Positions 46,432 to 58,952 of a DNA stretch of 62,236 nt are shown one piece after another; position 1 is the first letter of the stretch, and each line of letters opens with the position of its first letter. The position numbers and the translations under genes are program-made. Origin of the DNA: Spinellus fusiger (lineage: Eukaryota; Mucoromycota; Mucoromycetes; Mucorales; Phycomycetaceae); contig JALLLS010000133.1 in NCBI GenBank assembly GCA_025094145.1, forward strand, positions 1 through 62,236, written 5' to 3'. The notes beneath the pieces were generated by a model. That model was given only the letters and a program-made list of their open reading frames with translations. It was not told the DNA's origin and made no database searches.

Positions 46432-47356
46432 ACTTTTTGGTTTTGTGCAAATAAAAGGCATCTACATCTGATTTAATGCTGCCTGGTCAAGGAGAAGGGA
46501 AGACTTGAGGGGGTGCGCAGTTACTTCAAGGGGAAAAGATAAGTTCATTGCATATGAAACAATGCAACATTAGGCAGGGACTAGGATAAGATGTTCTAAG
46601 CAAGAGTATTCATTAAACACATGCACTTTGCCACCAGTCTATTCTTCATTCTCTCATCCTCTCCCTTGAAGTACGCTCGATGGTAGGATAGAGTGTGGTT
46701 GGGTAGAATCTATTCATGGGATGCATGTGTTCTATTTGTGGCTGCATCTGTATGTAATGTATACATGTAATGTAGGTATATTTATATATGTAAAAGAGAG
46801 TAAGAAAGAGAGAGAGTGAGTGAGAGAGTTAGAAAGAAAAGAGAGTGATTTAGAGTGATTTAGAGTGATTTAGAGAGAGAGAAATCCAAGCGTCCCTGCG
46901 TACGAGTACAACGCAGCACAAGCGTATGATGAGAAGATCGACCAAACACTAGTTTACATAGTACAGGCATGGCACAGTAGAATGACACAACTAGGCCAAT
47001 GATCAGCTTATTACACAAACATGCTAATGTTTTGCTTTGTGTAAAGAGACATAAGAAAGACACTATTGGGTGGATACATTAGCCTAGTACCGACTCAATG
47101 CACCCATTTCTGCACCCTACCCATCGAGTGGGGTTTTCGCCAACAGCCGCCACTAGAGAGGCAACAAGTGCATAAACACAGCAAGTACATGGAAGTGTTG
47201 ATCATCTTGGGCAATGCTGTAACAATGCTGTAATCAGGAGTGCTTAGCTGGGTAACTTGCTAATTCAAATTGTCTTGACTTGAGTATTTATATATAAGTT
47301 ACTGCTCTCCTATATATTCTCTTCATCTTCCAAGTTTTATTCTCTTTGGCCATCCC
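46432..47356. other. Intergenic region with a gagtgattta repeat
   Basis: 3' flank of eIF5 followed by a GA-rich stretch (46795-46880) holding three direct 'gagtgattta' units. The promoter of the next gene occupies the end. No gene is supported. Confidence 0.5.
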
Positions 47357-49595
47357 ATGGGTCTGCTAAGCTTTGTTAAGCGCAATAAGAAGGATGCATC
47401 GATAGAGTCACGGTCACAGTCGTCTTCTCCTCCTTCTTCTCCTCTTCTTCGTCTTCCTTCCTCTGAACAAGTCACTCCAGTGTCCATTCGATCCCCCATT
47501 GCTGATACATTCATGTCAAGTCAGAGGGAGAAGAGAGAGTCCAGCTACAGTCTAATGGATGATATTTGGAAAGAGTTATCACCTACAGCAGGTAAGGTCC
47601 TTTTGTACAAAAATATCGCCATGTGAGATATCAATGTTTTTCTTTTTCTGTTCTTGCTCTTTCTTGGTCTTGTCCTCCTCACAGTGCTTGACGTGGTACC
47701 TGTACCTGTAAAGCTCCCTGCAGCTCCAGTGACCTCTGTAGCTGATCATCGTAGCCCTAGTCCCAGAGTGTCTTCTCCAAGCCGCCCGCCTCCTAGCCAA
47801 CCTCCTATTCTTCCCTCCCTCAATCCATCAAAGGCACTTCCACTCAAAGCACCCCAGAAACCCCTTGTAAAGAATGATATATTGGATTCTGACGCCTCTG
47901 ACAATGAAGATGGTCAGAACATAAGGCCCATAATGTCCCAGAAAAAAAAGACATTTGATAAAGTAAAGTCCAAGCATTCTTCCATGCCAATATCAGTGTC
48001 AATGTCAGGACATTACCCACAGTATCCTCAGCAACTTTCCCAGCAACTTCCTCAGGTTCTCCAGGCCCCTCCTATGAACTCAAAAGTGCTTATGGATCGA
48101 ATGAAAGAAAGACACCGTCAGGAATATAGACTGACTGTACATCCCTCTTTGGAGCTTCATGGCTCTTCTCCATCCATGCCTAATCTTTATCATATGGCTG
48201 AACCACCAGTCTATGCACGCTCTGCTCTCTCTCATTCAAAATCATTTGGAAGACTGCCTTTACAGCAAAATCATTTGATCCAATCCCCTTCTATTCCCAT
48301 GGACATGTATCGTCAGCCGCAACTCCAGATCCAGGTGTGTGTTTTGATAGATGAGATGAGATGAGATGAGATGAGATGGAGCTGTTCTTACTGATATAAA
48401 TATATTTGTATATCCAAATGTGCTTTAGTCTGATATTCTTCCCATTCGTCCCATGGTCAATGGACATGCTCTATACAAAGATAGACTCCACTCTTCAGAA
48501 CTACTGATGAACCACTCCAAACTCCACCGTTCTAAATCTGCTTATCCATCAACACATCAAGACATGCATAGCAATGGTCAGCATCCTCTGGTGAACTTTG
48601 AGCCTTCTGAGCCGCTGCCTACACCGCCCCCACCTAATCCTACGCCCATTACGGGTGAAAATACCCCTTTACCCCCGCTTGCTCATGTTAAGCCACTCTT
48701 GACGAACAAGAAGCACTCGGCCTCTCTTCAGACAAAGAAACTGCCACTCACTCCCCCTGAGTGGAACCCTCCTGCACCCAAGCATACTGTCTCTGGTCAT
48801 AGCAACACATCTGAATGTGGTATTCATAGTAACACACACCATCCTAGTCCTGTTCTCCACGCCACACATATCAGTGAAGACCCAGCTGAACATCCTAGGG
48901 AACACATCAGAGAACATACCAGTGACCTTTCTAGTAAAGACACAACCGAAATATCTACTGAGATGTCCCATAAACCATCCAATGCAGTGTCCAATGCACT
49001 GTCGACTGAGATCTCTACAGAGCATGGTTCTGTACAGTCCTGTGAGCATCCTACTGAACCACACACTGTGCCTTTACTCACTCAACCACAGTCACTGTGC
49101 AGACTGTCTGCTCTTCCTACAAGCATCCGACAAGAGTTGGGAGGAATGCGCCTACACAAATCCCATTACTCTGTGCCTGATTTATCAGCACTATCACGCA
49201 CTGGTAGGGATGATAACACCCTGCCAGATCCATTGGACATGCCATTGGATCGCCAAGAAGCAGAACCAACTACTGATCAAAAGAATCGTTCAGCACCCGC
49301 CCCTCATGGGTGTCATCATCGACACCACCCTCCTACATGCCGCCCTGTCCATTGTTGTGCGTCTTATGCCCACTCAAGTTCTCGTGTATGTCAACATGCA
49401 CTGACTCGGGTGGACAGAGAGAAAGAAACACGCAGGGTCCATACCAGTGCATCAAATAGCACCCACAGCTGTAAAAAGCACCATCACCATCATCATCATC
49501 ATCACCACCATTACCCTCTTGTACCTGTTTCTAATCATTGCCACTCTCAAGTCTGTTCCCAGTTACCAGCACCTTTTGTTCATTCTATCAAATAA
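47357..49595 (+). CDS. Disordered Ser/Pro/His-rich protein, 683 aa
   Basis: Three exons (47357-47591, 47685-48334, 48429-49595; introns 93 and 94 bp) join in phase. The protein starts MGLLSFVKRNKKDASIESRS and is largely disordered, with Pro-rich runs (PLPTPPPPNPTP) that could bind SH3 or WW domains. Short repeated Ser-Lys-Ser-like phosphosite patches appear (RSALSHSKSFG, NHSKLHRSKSAYPS, RLHKSHYSVPDLS). A Cys/His-rich tail contains eleven His in a row. There is no signal peptide or membrane span. The repeated hydroxyl-rich patches resemble 14-3-3 or kinase sites, an inference only. No family recognised. Confidence 0.75.
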
Positions 49596-49661
49596 ACTTG
49601 TATTGGATCTATATTACTGTCCTACTCTGATTTTATTGTGCTGATTTTATTGTAGTGATGG

Positions 49662-49704
<43 letters not shown>

Positions 49705-50454
49705 GGTATTGGTATTAGTATTAGTATTAGTATTAGTATTAGTATTAGTATTAGTATTAGTATTAGTACTATTTATTATTTATTATTTATTATTTATTAT
49801 TTAGTATTAGTATTAGTATTAGTACTATTTATTATTTATTATTTATTATTTAGTATTAGTAGTATTATCACCATGGTCACCATCATCATTATCACTATGT
49901 TCATGATAAAACTTGAATCACTGCCATGGATCTCTTATTAAATATTACTATTAATACTACTGTTACCAATAACATCCTAATATGTTTTCTCCCTTTAAAA
50001 CCAGACTTTACAATGTACAATCAAACCAACATGAATGGTTTTCTTTTCTATTCTTGCCCGTCAATGTCGGAATATCACCATACCAGTAACAAAGTTTTCT
50101 TTTTCTTTCATCTTGTTCGTGTCTCCTACTATTTATAAGCCTGTTACTTCGCGACTCCCCATTCCTCTATCCAATCAGGTTATGAACAGGTGGTAAACCA
50201 GAGAAGAAGAAAGAAAAAAAAGAAGAGATGGATCCACACACACACACACACAGCCATTTTTTCTCTCTTTCTTTGGTACTAAAAAATAGCCATTTTTCCA
50301 TTTCCTTTTTCTTTTATATTTACTTCTTTTTAATTCCATCTTCCTCTTCTTCTTCCTCTTCTTCCTCTTCTTTATTTTTCTATTCTATTTTTCTATTCTA
50401 TTCTATTCTTCTATTTCTTAGTATCTTATTGTACATGCACCTGTGCTTCTATTG
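49596..50454. repeat. Intergenic TTA and ATTAGT arrays
   Basis: (TTA)n at 49664-49704 passes into (TATTAG)n at 49705-49770, (TTTATTA)n and again (TATTAG)n up to about 49860. From 50220 the DNA is rich in C/T (TCC/TTC runs at 50335-50375), as expected for a fungal promoter and leader of the chitin synthase. Confidence 0.85.
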
Positions 50455-53400
50455 ATGGGCAAACAGAAGCAGCATCCTCCCTCCGACATCAGTCGATCTG
50501 ATCTCACCACCCTCCCCTCCCTCACTCCAGACTCCATTGTCGCCTGTCTACGAGCCCGGTTTGAGGAGAATCGCATCTACACACGTCTTGGGGATGCTCG
50601 GTTGGTGTTTTTGAACCCATGCCAAGAGGTCCCTCTCAACGATGATCCCACCAGTCTGGATTATGTTGCTGCCTACAAGGAAACAGGTCCGAGGGCCTCC
50701 AGTCACACGTTGGCATTGGACCCTCACCTGTTTGCGCTTGTCAATCAGGCCTATTTCCATCTCAGACGCACAGGCACAGACCAGACAATGATTGTAAGGT
50801 GAGTTGGACAATGAACTGTATTCTCTGTGTTATCTAGAGTTAGAATGGAACAGGATTAGAATGGAATAATGAAAACAAAGAACAAAGAAAGAAAGAAAGA
50901 AATAAACCACTCATCCATCCTACAGTGGTGAGTCAGGAAGCGGCAAGACAGAAATGCAGGCGCTCATGGTTCGACACCTTGTCCGACTAAGCAGCCATCG
51001 CAAAGAATCCAAACTCCACGGACAAATCCAACAGACCCTTAAAGTGCTAGAGGCATTTGGAAGTTGTCGTACCCTTCAAAACCCTAGGGCTTCCAAATTG
51101 GGTGTGTTTACAGAATTACAATTCAATGAGCGGGGTCGGATGGTGGGACAAAAGATCCTCCACTATGTGTTGGAAAAGTCCCGTGTGACCAGCAGCCTCC
51201 ATGCCAGTGGCTACGAAGGCAACTTCCATGTCTTTTACCAGCTCATGGCCGGCGCCTCTGCAGAAGAAGTCACCCACCTGGGACTGGACACTGAGTTTGT
51301 GTACCTGCCTACCCCCACACGATGGCAGACCTCCTCCCAGGACTACAGCCATCTCAAAGACGCCCTCAGACTGTGTGGGTGCAGAAAGGAGCAGATTGGC
51401 CAGATCATGCAGCTGCTTGCTGGCCTGTTACATCTTGGCAACCTTGTGTTTGTGGATTCAGCAGGCGCCATGGACCAGGAAGCTGCCTTTGTAAAGAACA
51501 CCGAGACATTGGAACGCGTGTCTGCGATGCTGGGATTGGACTCACGTGCACTGGAGAACGTCCTTGTCTTTAAAACCACCATGATTCGAAAGGATGTCAC
51601 TACACTAATTCTGAATGCACAGCAGGCAGCAGGCCAAAGAGACGAGCTGGTGAGGGTATTGTACTCGTTGCTGGTGTCGTGGATTGTTGAGCGAATCAAC
51701 ACTAAGGTGTGCACAGAGAGGTTTAGCAGTGTCATTGGCATTTTAAATTTCCCCAGTCCACAGATGAATGCGCGTACAGCCAGTAAATTCGATACATTTT
51801 GTGTGAATCTTGTAGGAGAGCGGATCCACCACTTTCTTGCAAATTATCTTGATACGTCTCCCATGGCCATGGCTTATCAGGCCGACATCCCACCCTCCAC
51901 ACTTTCGGTGGGCCCGTCGTCCGATTGCATGTCCTTGCTCACCCGACCCAGCAAGGGCCTATGTGCTGTCATCAACAGTATGACAGAAGCAGCTGAAAGA
52001 GGGAGACGTACATTGACAGACAGTCATCTTGTCGAGACCATGATCAAATACAATAGTCACCACCTGTGCTTTAGTGCAAAGACACCCGACACCCGTGTCC
52101 GCCAGTTTGCCATACAGCACTCTACAGGACAGGTCATCTATGATCCTTCTGGGTTCCTGAGTGAGAATACAGGAAAGATCTCGGTTGATTTCGTCACACT
52201 CTTCAAGGGAGGCCCCGACATGAGTTCTTCGTGGAATCCGTTCATGGTGGATTTGTTCCAGGATCAGAGCATCTCTACAGAAATGCATCCTCGCAACCAG
52301 GAGGCTATGGTAGGAGCCCAGCAGTCGGCCAAACCCACTCGACAGCCTTCGAAAAGGGCCTCTGTGCAGGATGGAAAGTCAAGCACTGTGCTGGGTCAGC
52401 TGCAAGTCGCCATGGATGAGTTGGTGGATGCCCTTGAAAATACCAAACTGTGGACAGTGTACTGTCTACGGCCCAATGAGAATGCAAGTCATACTCAGTT
52501 TGATGTGAAGCGGGTCACCGCACAGTGTGAGGCGTATGGATTGTCGGAAGTAGCAAAAAAGGCAAAGACGGATTATACGCAGGTATATTCCCATGAAGAG
52601 TTTCTGGAGAGGTATGCACAGTTGTTGAGTGATTATGGGCTGGATACAACACGTTCTCCCCGTGCCCTGTGCATGTCTATGGCAGATACGATGGCATGGA
52701 AGGAGCAAGACATGGCAGTGGGGCCCAGTAAAGTGAGTCAATACAAAATGCAAAACAGAGATATTGATCGTTAGGTATTTCTGTGTTCCATGGCATGGCG
52801 CACATTAGAAGACCACATACGTGGGATTGAAAAGAGAGAACAACAAAACAGTAAGAGAGAGGTACAAGCACAGGCACAGGTACAAGCACAAGCACAAGCA
52901 CAAGCACAAGCACAAGCACAAGCACAGGTACACACCCAGGTACACACCCAGGATGCCAATGGATTAGAAGAATTGCCCTCTCTGCACTCAGTAGCCAAGG
53001 CAGCAGGCCTGCCTCTTCCTGTTCCTTTTCGCCACGATGACCAAGTCTCCTACGACTCTGAAGACGACTATTACCAACAAGACAACTCTAGCAGCCGATA
53101 CCACGAAGAATCCTACTACTCAGACTCCAACACACGGGCAGACTCCTTTGTCAATGAAAAGAGAGGACCCTATGGTGAACCAGAGACAATAGAAAAAGAT
53201 GAAGACAGACGAAAGATGTCCACCAGCCGTAAACAATGGCTATGCTTTGTATGGGCAGTGACATGGTGGATTCCTAGTTTTGCATTGACGTGGTGTGGCA
53301 GAATGAAGCGCAAGGATGTCCGTCTTGCTTGGCGTGAAAAGGTGGCTTTGTGCACCATCATCTTTTTTCTTTCTGCTTTTGTCATTTGGTTCCTGGTCTT

Positions 53401-56260
53401 CTTCAGTGAGATTGTCTGTCCAAAGCAACATGTGTACTCTGCTTCTGAGCTCCAGAGCCATGCCAGTGCCAAGGATGGCTACATTTCCATTCGTGGTGAA
53501 GTGTTTGACCTGTCTAGTTTTGCTCCTCACCACTTTCCTATGGACATCATCCCCATGGCATCTGTGCTGTCGTATGCAGGCACAGATGCCAGCCAGCTCT
53601 TTCCTGTACAGGTGTCTGATCTGTGTGAGGGTGTGGAGGGTGAAGTGTCCCCCTTTATCTCTCTTGACTACCAGCTCAATCTCACCGACAGCAATGCACA
53701 TTACCACGATTTCCGCTATTCAAGTGGGAGATACTTACCCAACTGGTATTATAACCAGATGACTTACCTTCGAAAGTTCTATAAAAAGGGCAACATGGGG
53801 ATTGAACCCAAGGCTATTCGTGACCAGGCCATCACTCCTCAGATGGTCAATGGGATGCAATCCACACGGACATGGGCTATTCTTGACGACCGCATTTATG
53901 ATATCAGTGTCTATACAAAGAACGGAAGATTTGTGTCTGTGCCCAAGGGAGAGCCTATCCCCACAAATATCAATACTGAATTCCTGAGTCCAATGCTTGT
54001 CGAACTCTTTCGACAAAAGAGTGGTTCTGATATCACCAAGGATTTCAATGCTCTTCCTCTCGACTCGGATACAAAGTACCGTATGCGTGCCTGTCTGCGC
54101 AACTTGTTCTTTGTGGGAGTGGTTGACACACGTAACTCTGCGAAATGTCTGTTTTCTACCTATCTCTTGCTGATCATTACTTGCTTATTGGCCAGTGTGA
54201 TTGTGTTCAAGTTCATTGCTGCCTTGCGATTTGGTGCGAAACGAGCACCCGAAGAACACGACAGATTTGTTATCTGCCAAATTACTTGCTATACAGAAGA
54301 CGAGGAATCGTTAAGAAAGACCATTGAGTCGATTGCCTGTCTTAAATACGACGATAAGCGCAAGTTGCTGTGTATTATCTGTGATGGCATGATCATTGGT
54401 AGTGGAAACGATCAACCTACGCCTCGTATTGTGTTGGATATTCTTGGTGTAGATGCCAGTGTTGATCCTGATCCGCTGTCTTTTGTGTCTGTGGGTGAAG
54501 GACAGAAGCAACACAATATGGGGAAGGTGTATTCCGGATTATATGAGTGTGCAGGCCATGTTGTGCCTTACATTGTCGTGGTGAAGTGCGGAAAGCCCAG
54601 CGAACGACAGAAGCCAGGCAACCGTGGCAAGCGTGATTCTCAATTGGTGTTGATGCAGTTCCTTAACCGTGTTCACCATGATGCCCCCATGACACCTCTT
54701 CAGCTTGAGATGTACCATCAGATGAAAAATGTTATTGGTGTTCCTCCCACTCTGTATGAATATGTACTGATGGTGGATGCAGATACAGAAGTCCTTCCTA
54801 CAGGTCTGAACAGTCTTGTCTCTAGCATGGTGCATGATTCCAAGATTCTCGGTATTTGTGGAGAAACCCGACTTGCCAATGAAAAGGATACTTGGGTGAC
54901 AATGATACAAGTGTATGAGTACTTTATCTCTCACTACCTGATTAAATCCTTTGAATCTCTGTTTTCTACTGTGAGTTGTCTTCCTGGATGCTTCACCATG
55001 TACAGAGTGCGTACAATTGATGGCAAGAAGCCTCTGTTTATCAGTAACGAAGTCATTGCAGACTATAGCATCAACCATGTCGATACACTACACCAGAAGA
55101 ATCTCCTGCATTTGGGTGAAGATCGTTACTTGACTACCTTGCTATTGAAGCACTTTCCTACCTTCAAAACCAAATTCACTCCCGATGCCCAATGTTTAAC
55201 CAATGCACCAGACTTGTGGAGTGTGCTTGTCTCTCAACGGCGTCGATGGATCAACTCCACCGTACACAATTTGGGTGAGCTTGTGTTTCTGCCTCGCTTG
55301 TGTGGATTCTGCTGCTTTTCCATGCGATTTATTGTCTTGCTTGATCTTATTAGCACATTGGCCATGCCTGCCATTGTGGGCTATCTTGGGTATCTTATTT
55401 ATCAGTTGGCGACTGCAACAGACACTCTTCCTGTGATTACCATTGCTACTATTGCTGGTGTGTATGGTCTTCAAGCCATTCTATTTATTGTCAATCGTCA
55501 ATGGGAGTACATTATGTGGATGCTAGTATCTATTCTGGCTATTCCTGTATTCTCATTCTACATTCCTGTCTATTCCTACTGGCATTTTGATGACTTTTCA
55601 TGGGGAAATACCCGTCTTGTAGTAGGAGAGACTGGCAAGGCAGTGGTGGTGGCTGATGAGGGCGAATTTGATCCTAGCACCATTCCTACTATGGCATGGA
55701 GTGAGTACGAAGGCAGATTGATGAAGGAAGACTGGAGTGACCATATGTCCCAAGTCAGTGGAAGTCAGGCATCCTACAAGAGCAAGCCAAGTCCGTTGGG
55801 TGAATCTGTCTATGGCATGGAAGGTGCAAGTGTCTACACCACCCCTCGAATGCCACCCGCCTTTTCTACTCCTGCCTATCCACCTTCTGTTGTGCTTATG
55901 ATGCCCTCCAGTCGGTCTGTAGCCTCCACAGTCCATCCTATCCATCCCATGCAGCCTAATCACCCCATTCATCCCAATGCCCCCCTTCCTGCCTATCCAC
56001 TCACGCTACGCAGCTCCTGTGAATGGGGTGGTGGCAGTCCATCTCTTAGAGTCGATGGGTTTACATTGGGTGATGATTCTGGTATTAGAAATGAGGATAT
56101 TTTGTATCAAATCAAGATCATTCTTAACGCTTCGGATTTGACAAAACTAACCAAGAAGCAAGTACGCGAGGAACTCCAGCATGTCTTTGGGGTGTCCATG
56201 GCGGGTAGGAAGGATTTTATTAATGCTTGTATTGAAAGTATCCTTCAAGGCAATGTATAA
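50455..56260 (+). CDS. Chitin synthase with N-terminal myosin motor-like domain (class V type)
   Basis: Three exons (50455-50798, 50926-52732, 52775-56260) give 1878 residues, the usual class V size. Residues ~25-715 form the motor-like domain with an intact P-loop (SGESGSGKTE, split by intron 1). Switch I is degenerate (NPRASKLG), and so is switch II (IGILNFPSP instead of DIxGFE). MAWRTLEDHIR ends the motor, followed by a (Gln-Ala)n tract. Two membrane spans lie at ~870-930, then a cytochrome b5-like domain at ~936-1005 and another span at ~1180. The GT2 core has VDADTEVL (~1383), EDRYLTTLL (~1499) and QRRRWINST (~1537), then several spans and a C-terminal DEK_C domain (~1817-1876). It polymerises GlcNAc from UDP-GlcNAc at the plasma membrane; class V enzymes act at hyphal tips and septa. 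The start is the second in-frame Met because the leader is weak. Confidence 0.95.
52862..52945 (+). repeat. Coding (CAAGCA)n array
   Basis: Hexanucleotide repeats encode a Gln-Ala run (QAQAQAQAQ) and end in VHTQVHTQ. They lie in the linker between the motor-like domain and the first membrane span of the chitin synthase and are likely length-polymorphic. Confidence 0.9.
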
Positions 56261-56400
56261 TTATTTCTCTGTATTTTATATTAGTTTTTGTTTCTGCTTC
56301 TTTTTTATTTGTTTGTTTGTTTGTTTGTTTCATATATACTTTTTCATGTTTATTCACTCATTAGCGATGTACAATAAAAAAAACATTTAATGTATTGGTA

Positions 56401-57164
56401 CTATTCCTTGTGTACAGTCATGTCTCTCCACTGAGCAGGGTGCATGTGCTCCATTTCTCTATGCTGCCATGCCTCCTTACCAAGGAAAATGGCCTGTAAC
56501 ATCTGACATATATCTCCATGGGCTACAAGCACAACAATGTGTCCTTCCATCTTACCCTCGATTTCTTGGAGAATGAATTGCACTGCACGTTCAGCAACAC
56601 TGCTGGGGGCTTCAATTCCATACTGACTCTGCTCTCCATGACCAGGCTCACCGTCTGGCTGCCAACACTGTTGGTAGTTATCGTCGTGGGTCATGTCGAA
56701 TTCACCAAACCACCGTTCACGTAGGGCATCATTGGCAATAGGTAAAGTGATGTCTACTGAGTCGGCTGCCTTTTGGAGAACTGAATAAAAGATGGCGGCA
56801 GTTTGACGTGTTCTCAGGAAAGGAGAGCAGAACAGGCGGATACTTTTCTCAGTCAGATCGTTGTTGTGTGTTAAATGACAAGCCAGTTCATCGGCAGACT
56901 GTATTGTTATTGTTATTGTTATTTCTATTGTTATTGTTATTGCTATGACTTTAAACCCCCTCCCTCGACATACATTACCTGTTTTACTTGATGTCTCCCG
57001 CGTTCATGAAGACCATAGCCTGTGTTTAAGGGTCCTCCTGTCTCGGGAATAGCTATGTCTGGGTTGGAACAGATGAGATGAGCATCATTGGCCAAAGAAT
57101 ATCCGTGACGTGCAAGAATGTAGTGGTTCTTTAGCTGTGCTGGCAAAGAAAAGGAAGAAGACAT
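56401..57164 (-). CDS. Histidine phosphatase superfamily protein
   Basis: Two exons (57164-56979, 56898-56401; 80-bp intron with a (TTATTG)n run) give 227 residues. The N-terminal RHG motif is ILARHGYSLAN. LCSPFLRTRQTAAIF carries the conserved second arginine, ERWFGEFDMTHDD holds the acidic catalytic region, and VVLVAHGDICQML gives the second histidine. These are the marks of the phosphoglycerate mutase-like branch of histidine phosphatases, which form a phosphohistidine intermediate. The substrate cannot be assigned. Convergent with the chitin synthase, whose stop lies 140 bp away. Confidence 0.88.
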
Positions 57165-57564
57165 TAAGAAGACGCGTTTCTAGTGTAATATCTCTGTGAG
57201 ACTAGTAGTAAAGCGTGTTAAAGAGAAGCTAAAGTTTATTCTACAATTTGAACGATGTGTCGTGAAGACTTTTTGCCATATTTGGAAGAATCACTCTCTT
57301 GAGAATTATAACTCATTTATTACCAAACTAAGAAGAGGACTCTATTGAATATCAAGGGACATCGATAGTTCATAGTACTTGGATAGTATACCCCTAAAGC
57401 TAAAGCCATTAGAAAAAGTATAAAAGACTTATCAATTCCATTCAATAGACAACAGAGTTTAACTACACTTTATACCGTTACTTATACCTTTGGCTTAAAA
57501 CCCTTAAGACGATATCACATTTATAGTGTTTAATTGCAGTCAATAATTACTGCTAAAATAGGTA
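57165..57564. other. Spacer with a fragment of the family right end
   Basis: Promoter side of the phosphatase gene. From about 57515 to 57562 the DNA (tgtttaattgcagtcaata and attactgctaaaatagg) matches the inner right-end sequence of copies 1 and 4, directly abutting copy 5. It could be a remnant of an older family member into which copy 5 inserted. Confidence 0.5.
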
Positions 57565-57776
57565 CACACGAGGAGATCTTTAGGATATAAAAGGAAATAG
57601 TCGAAATACAATTGTTTAAAAATGACACATAGATTTGAAAAGGAGCAGAAATAAATTAAGATGTATTCATGTTAGTTCTTAAATAAAGATTATTATGTAG
57701 ATTTACCTGTAAATATCTGAATCCCGAAGGAAACCACCTTTGATATGGTGATATAGTAAAATATGAATACAAATAT
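57565..57776 (-). ncRNA. Candidate omega (guide) RNA region of copy 5
   Basis: This 212-bp stretch after the Fanzor stop aligns with 32752-32939 of copy 3. It has the same TTTCCTTCGGGATTCAGAT, 'tttacaggtaaat' and 'aaacaattgtatttcgac' blocks and a homologous small stem. It ends at the element right end, as expected for an omega RNA scaffold. Evidence is comparative only. Confidence 0.35.
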
Positions 57777-58236
57777 CTATTCTTTTCTACAGAAAGGAAC
57801 TGGTCGGTGGTGACCCTTTAAGACCACTTCTGCAATTGTATAGATATTCTTTGATGCATTCACATCTCTGTTCCAAACAATTCCATAATCTTGGCAAGCA
57901 TGGATACTGTTGAAATTCACTAATACTTTGGTGAGGATATTTGTGTTATAAGTGTGGCAGATCTTGAGAACAAAAATAAGAGTAACTGTTAGAAGAGCTT
58001 TTTATATTGGGTAAGAGGTCAATCAGGTTTACTCTCGATGTAAAGAACTCATCAACATCAACCATAAGAAGATCTCCATCTCTTTGTCTCTTTTTCAATG
58101 ATTGATATAAAATTCTTGGAAAACCAACACAATGACCTTTAAACTTGGCAGCATCTTTTACCTTTATTCCTGTGCTATAAGCAACAACTGGCAGCTTGGC
58201 AGGATCATACTCCAATCTTTTTAGGTACCAATACCC
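57777..58236 (-). pseudogene. Fanzor (TnpB-like) nuclease, C-terminal exons
   Basis: Exons 58236-58033 and 57962-57777 (70-bp intron) are open. The first gives YDPAKLPVVAYSTGI, KFKGHCVGFPRILYQSLKKR and VDVDEFFTSR (RuvC-II Glu). It is spliced to ICHTYNTNILTKVLVNF, ACQDYGIVWNRDVNASKNIY (RuvC-III Asp, Trp intact) and the tail EVVLKGHHRPVPFCRKE. The exon sizes before the splice (204 bp) equal those of copy 3. Both zinc knuckles have lost a Cys (CHTY, CQDY), so it is probably inactive even though these two exons are open. Upstream, an exon ending in AKARRRCQCK near 58310-58365 likely belongs; no RuvC-I was found. Confidence 0.72.
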
Positions 58237-58952
58237 CTTTTTAATAATAAAATAATAGTAAAAAAGAATTAGTTTGAGATGTATTAATGTACTCTCTATG
58301 TATGTAGTATTACCCTTGCACTGGCACCTTCTTCTTGCCTTTGCCTTTGCCTTTGTAAAAGATTCACTGGGTTTATTATAGTAAAAGAATATACAATAGA
58401 AACTGACTAACATGTCAGACATAATAAACATACACAAACACTCACCAGATCACAACTGTTGGTTTATATGCCAGACAAAGGCAAACAAGTTAAAGAGGGT
58501 AGAGGTTATGAATAACAACAGACAGTGTTGTTGGCAGGTATTTATATCCGAACATAAGAGAACAAGACGAAACTTCACAAGTCACTTGTTTAATCATAAC
58601 TACCAAAGTAATGTAGACTACAGCAACATTCTAGAAAGAAAATAATTGCTTAAAGAACAGTTGCCTAGTTACCCTTTGTGCTCAAATCGTGTGTTGTGTT
58701 CCTGTTCATGTACCCTCTTTGATTTCTCTAGACCAGCCTTTGTATCCAATACTCCATTTCTTTTTCCCTGCTAGAGACCCAATATCTACAGATTCATCTC
58801 TCTAGTAGTCCTGTTGATAACCACAGTGCCCTTTATTACAGATACTTACAAACCTTTGATTTTAAACACAGTTCCATAAGAGGGCAAAGTTTAGGATGGA
58901 CGTAAAGGGAAGGATATATCACCGCTTAAAGGCCAGAAAATCTTTGGGTGTT

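Larger units (their letters stand above)
57565..58952 (-). mobile_element. Family copy 5: Fanzor-carrying element, inverted
   Basis: The right end at 57565 reads CACACGAGGAGATCTTTAGG. The left end at 58952 is the inverted AACACCCAAAGATTTTCTGG, with TA on both sides (57563-57564 and 58953-58954). From the left end it has the shared 'ttaaaatcaaaggtttg' and jumps directly to the 'ataaagggcactgtgg' segment, lacking the ~900 bp of copy 3 that carries the unknown frame. It then has the antisense frame, the Fanzor exons and the conserved 3' noncoding part. It is the shorter and probably more typical Fanzor form (1388 bp). Confidence 0.75.

Noticed and set aside
48669..49404. Several 85-195 codon frames on both strands within the His-rich gene
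   Set aside because: Shadows of the main frame, which has consistent splice phases.
53240..53762. Antisense and alternative frames over the chitin synthase
   Set aside because: Shadows of the 1162-codon exon carrying the GT2 motifs.
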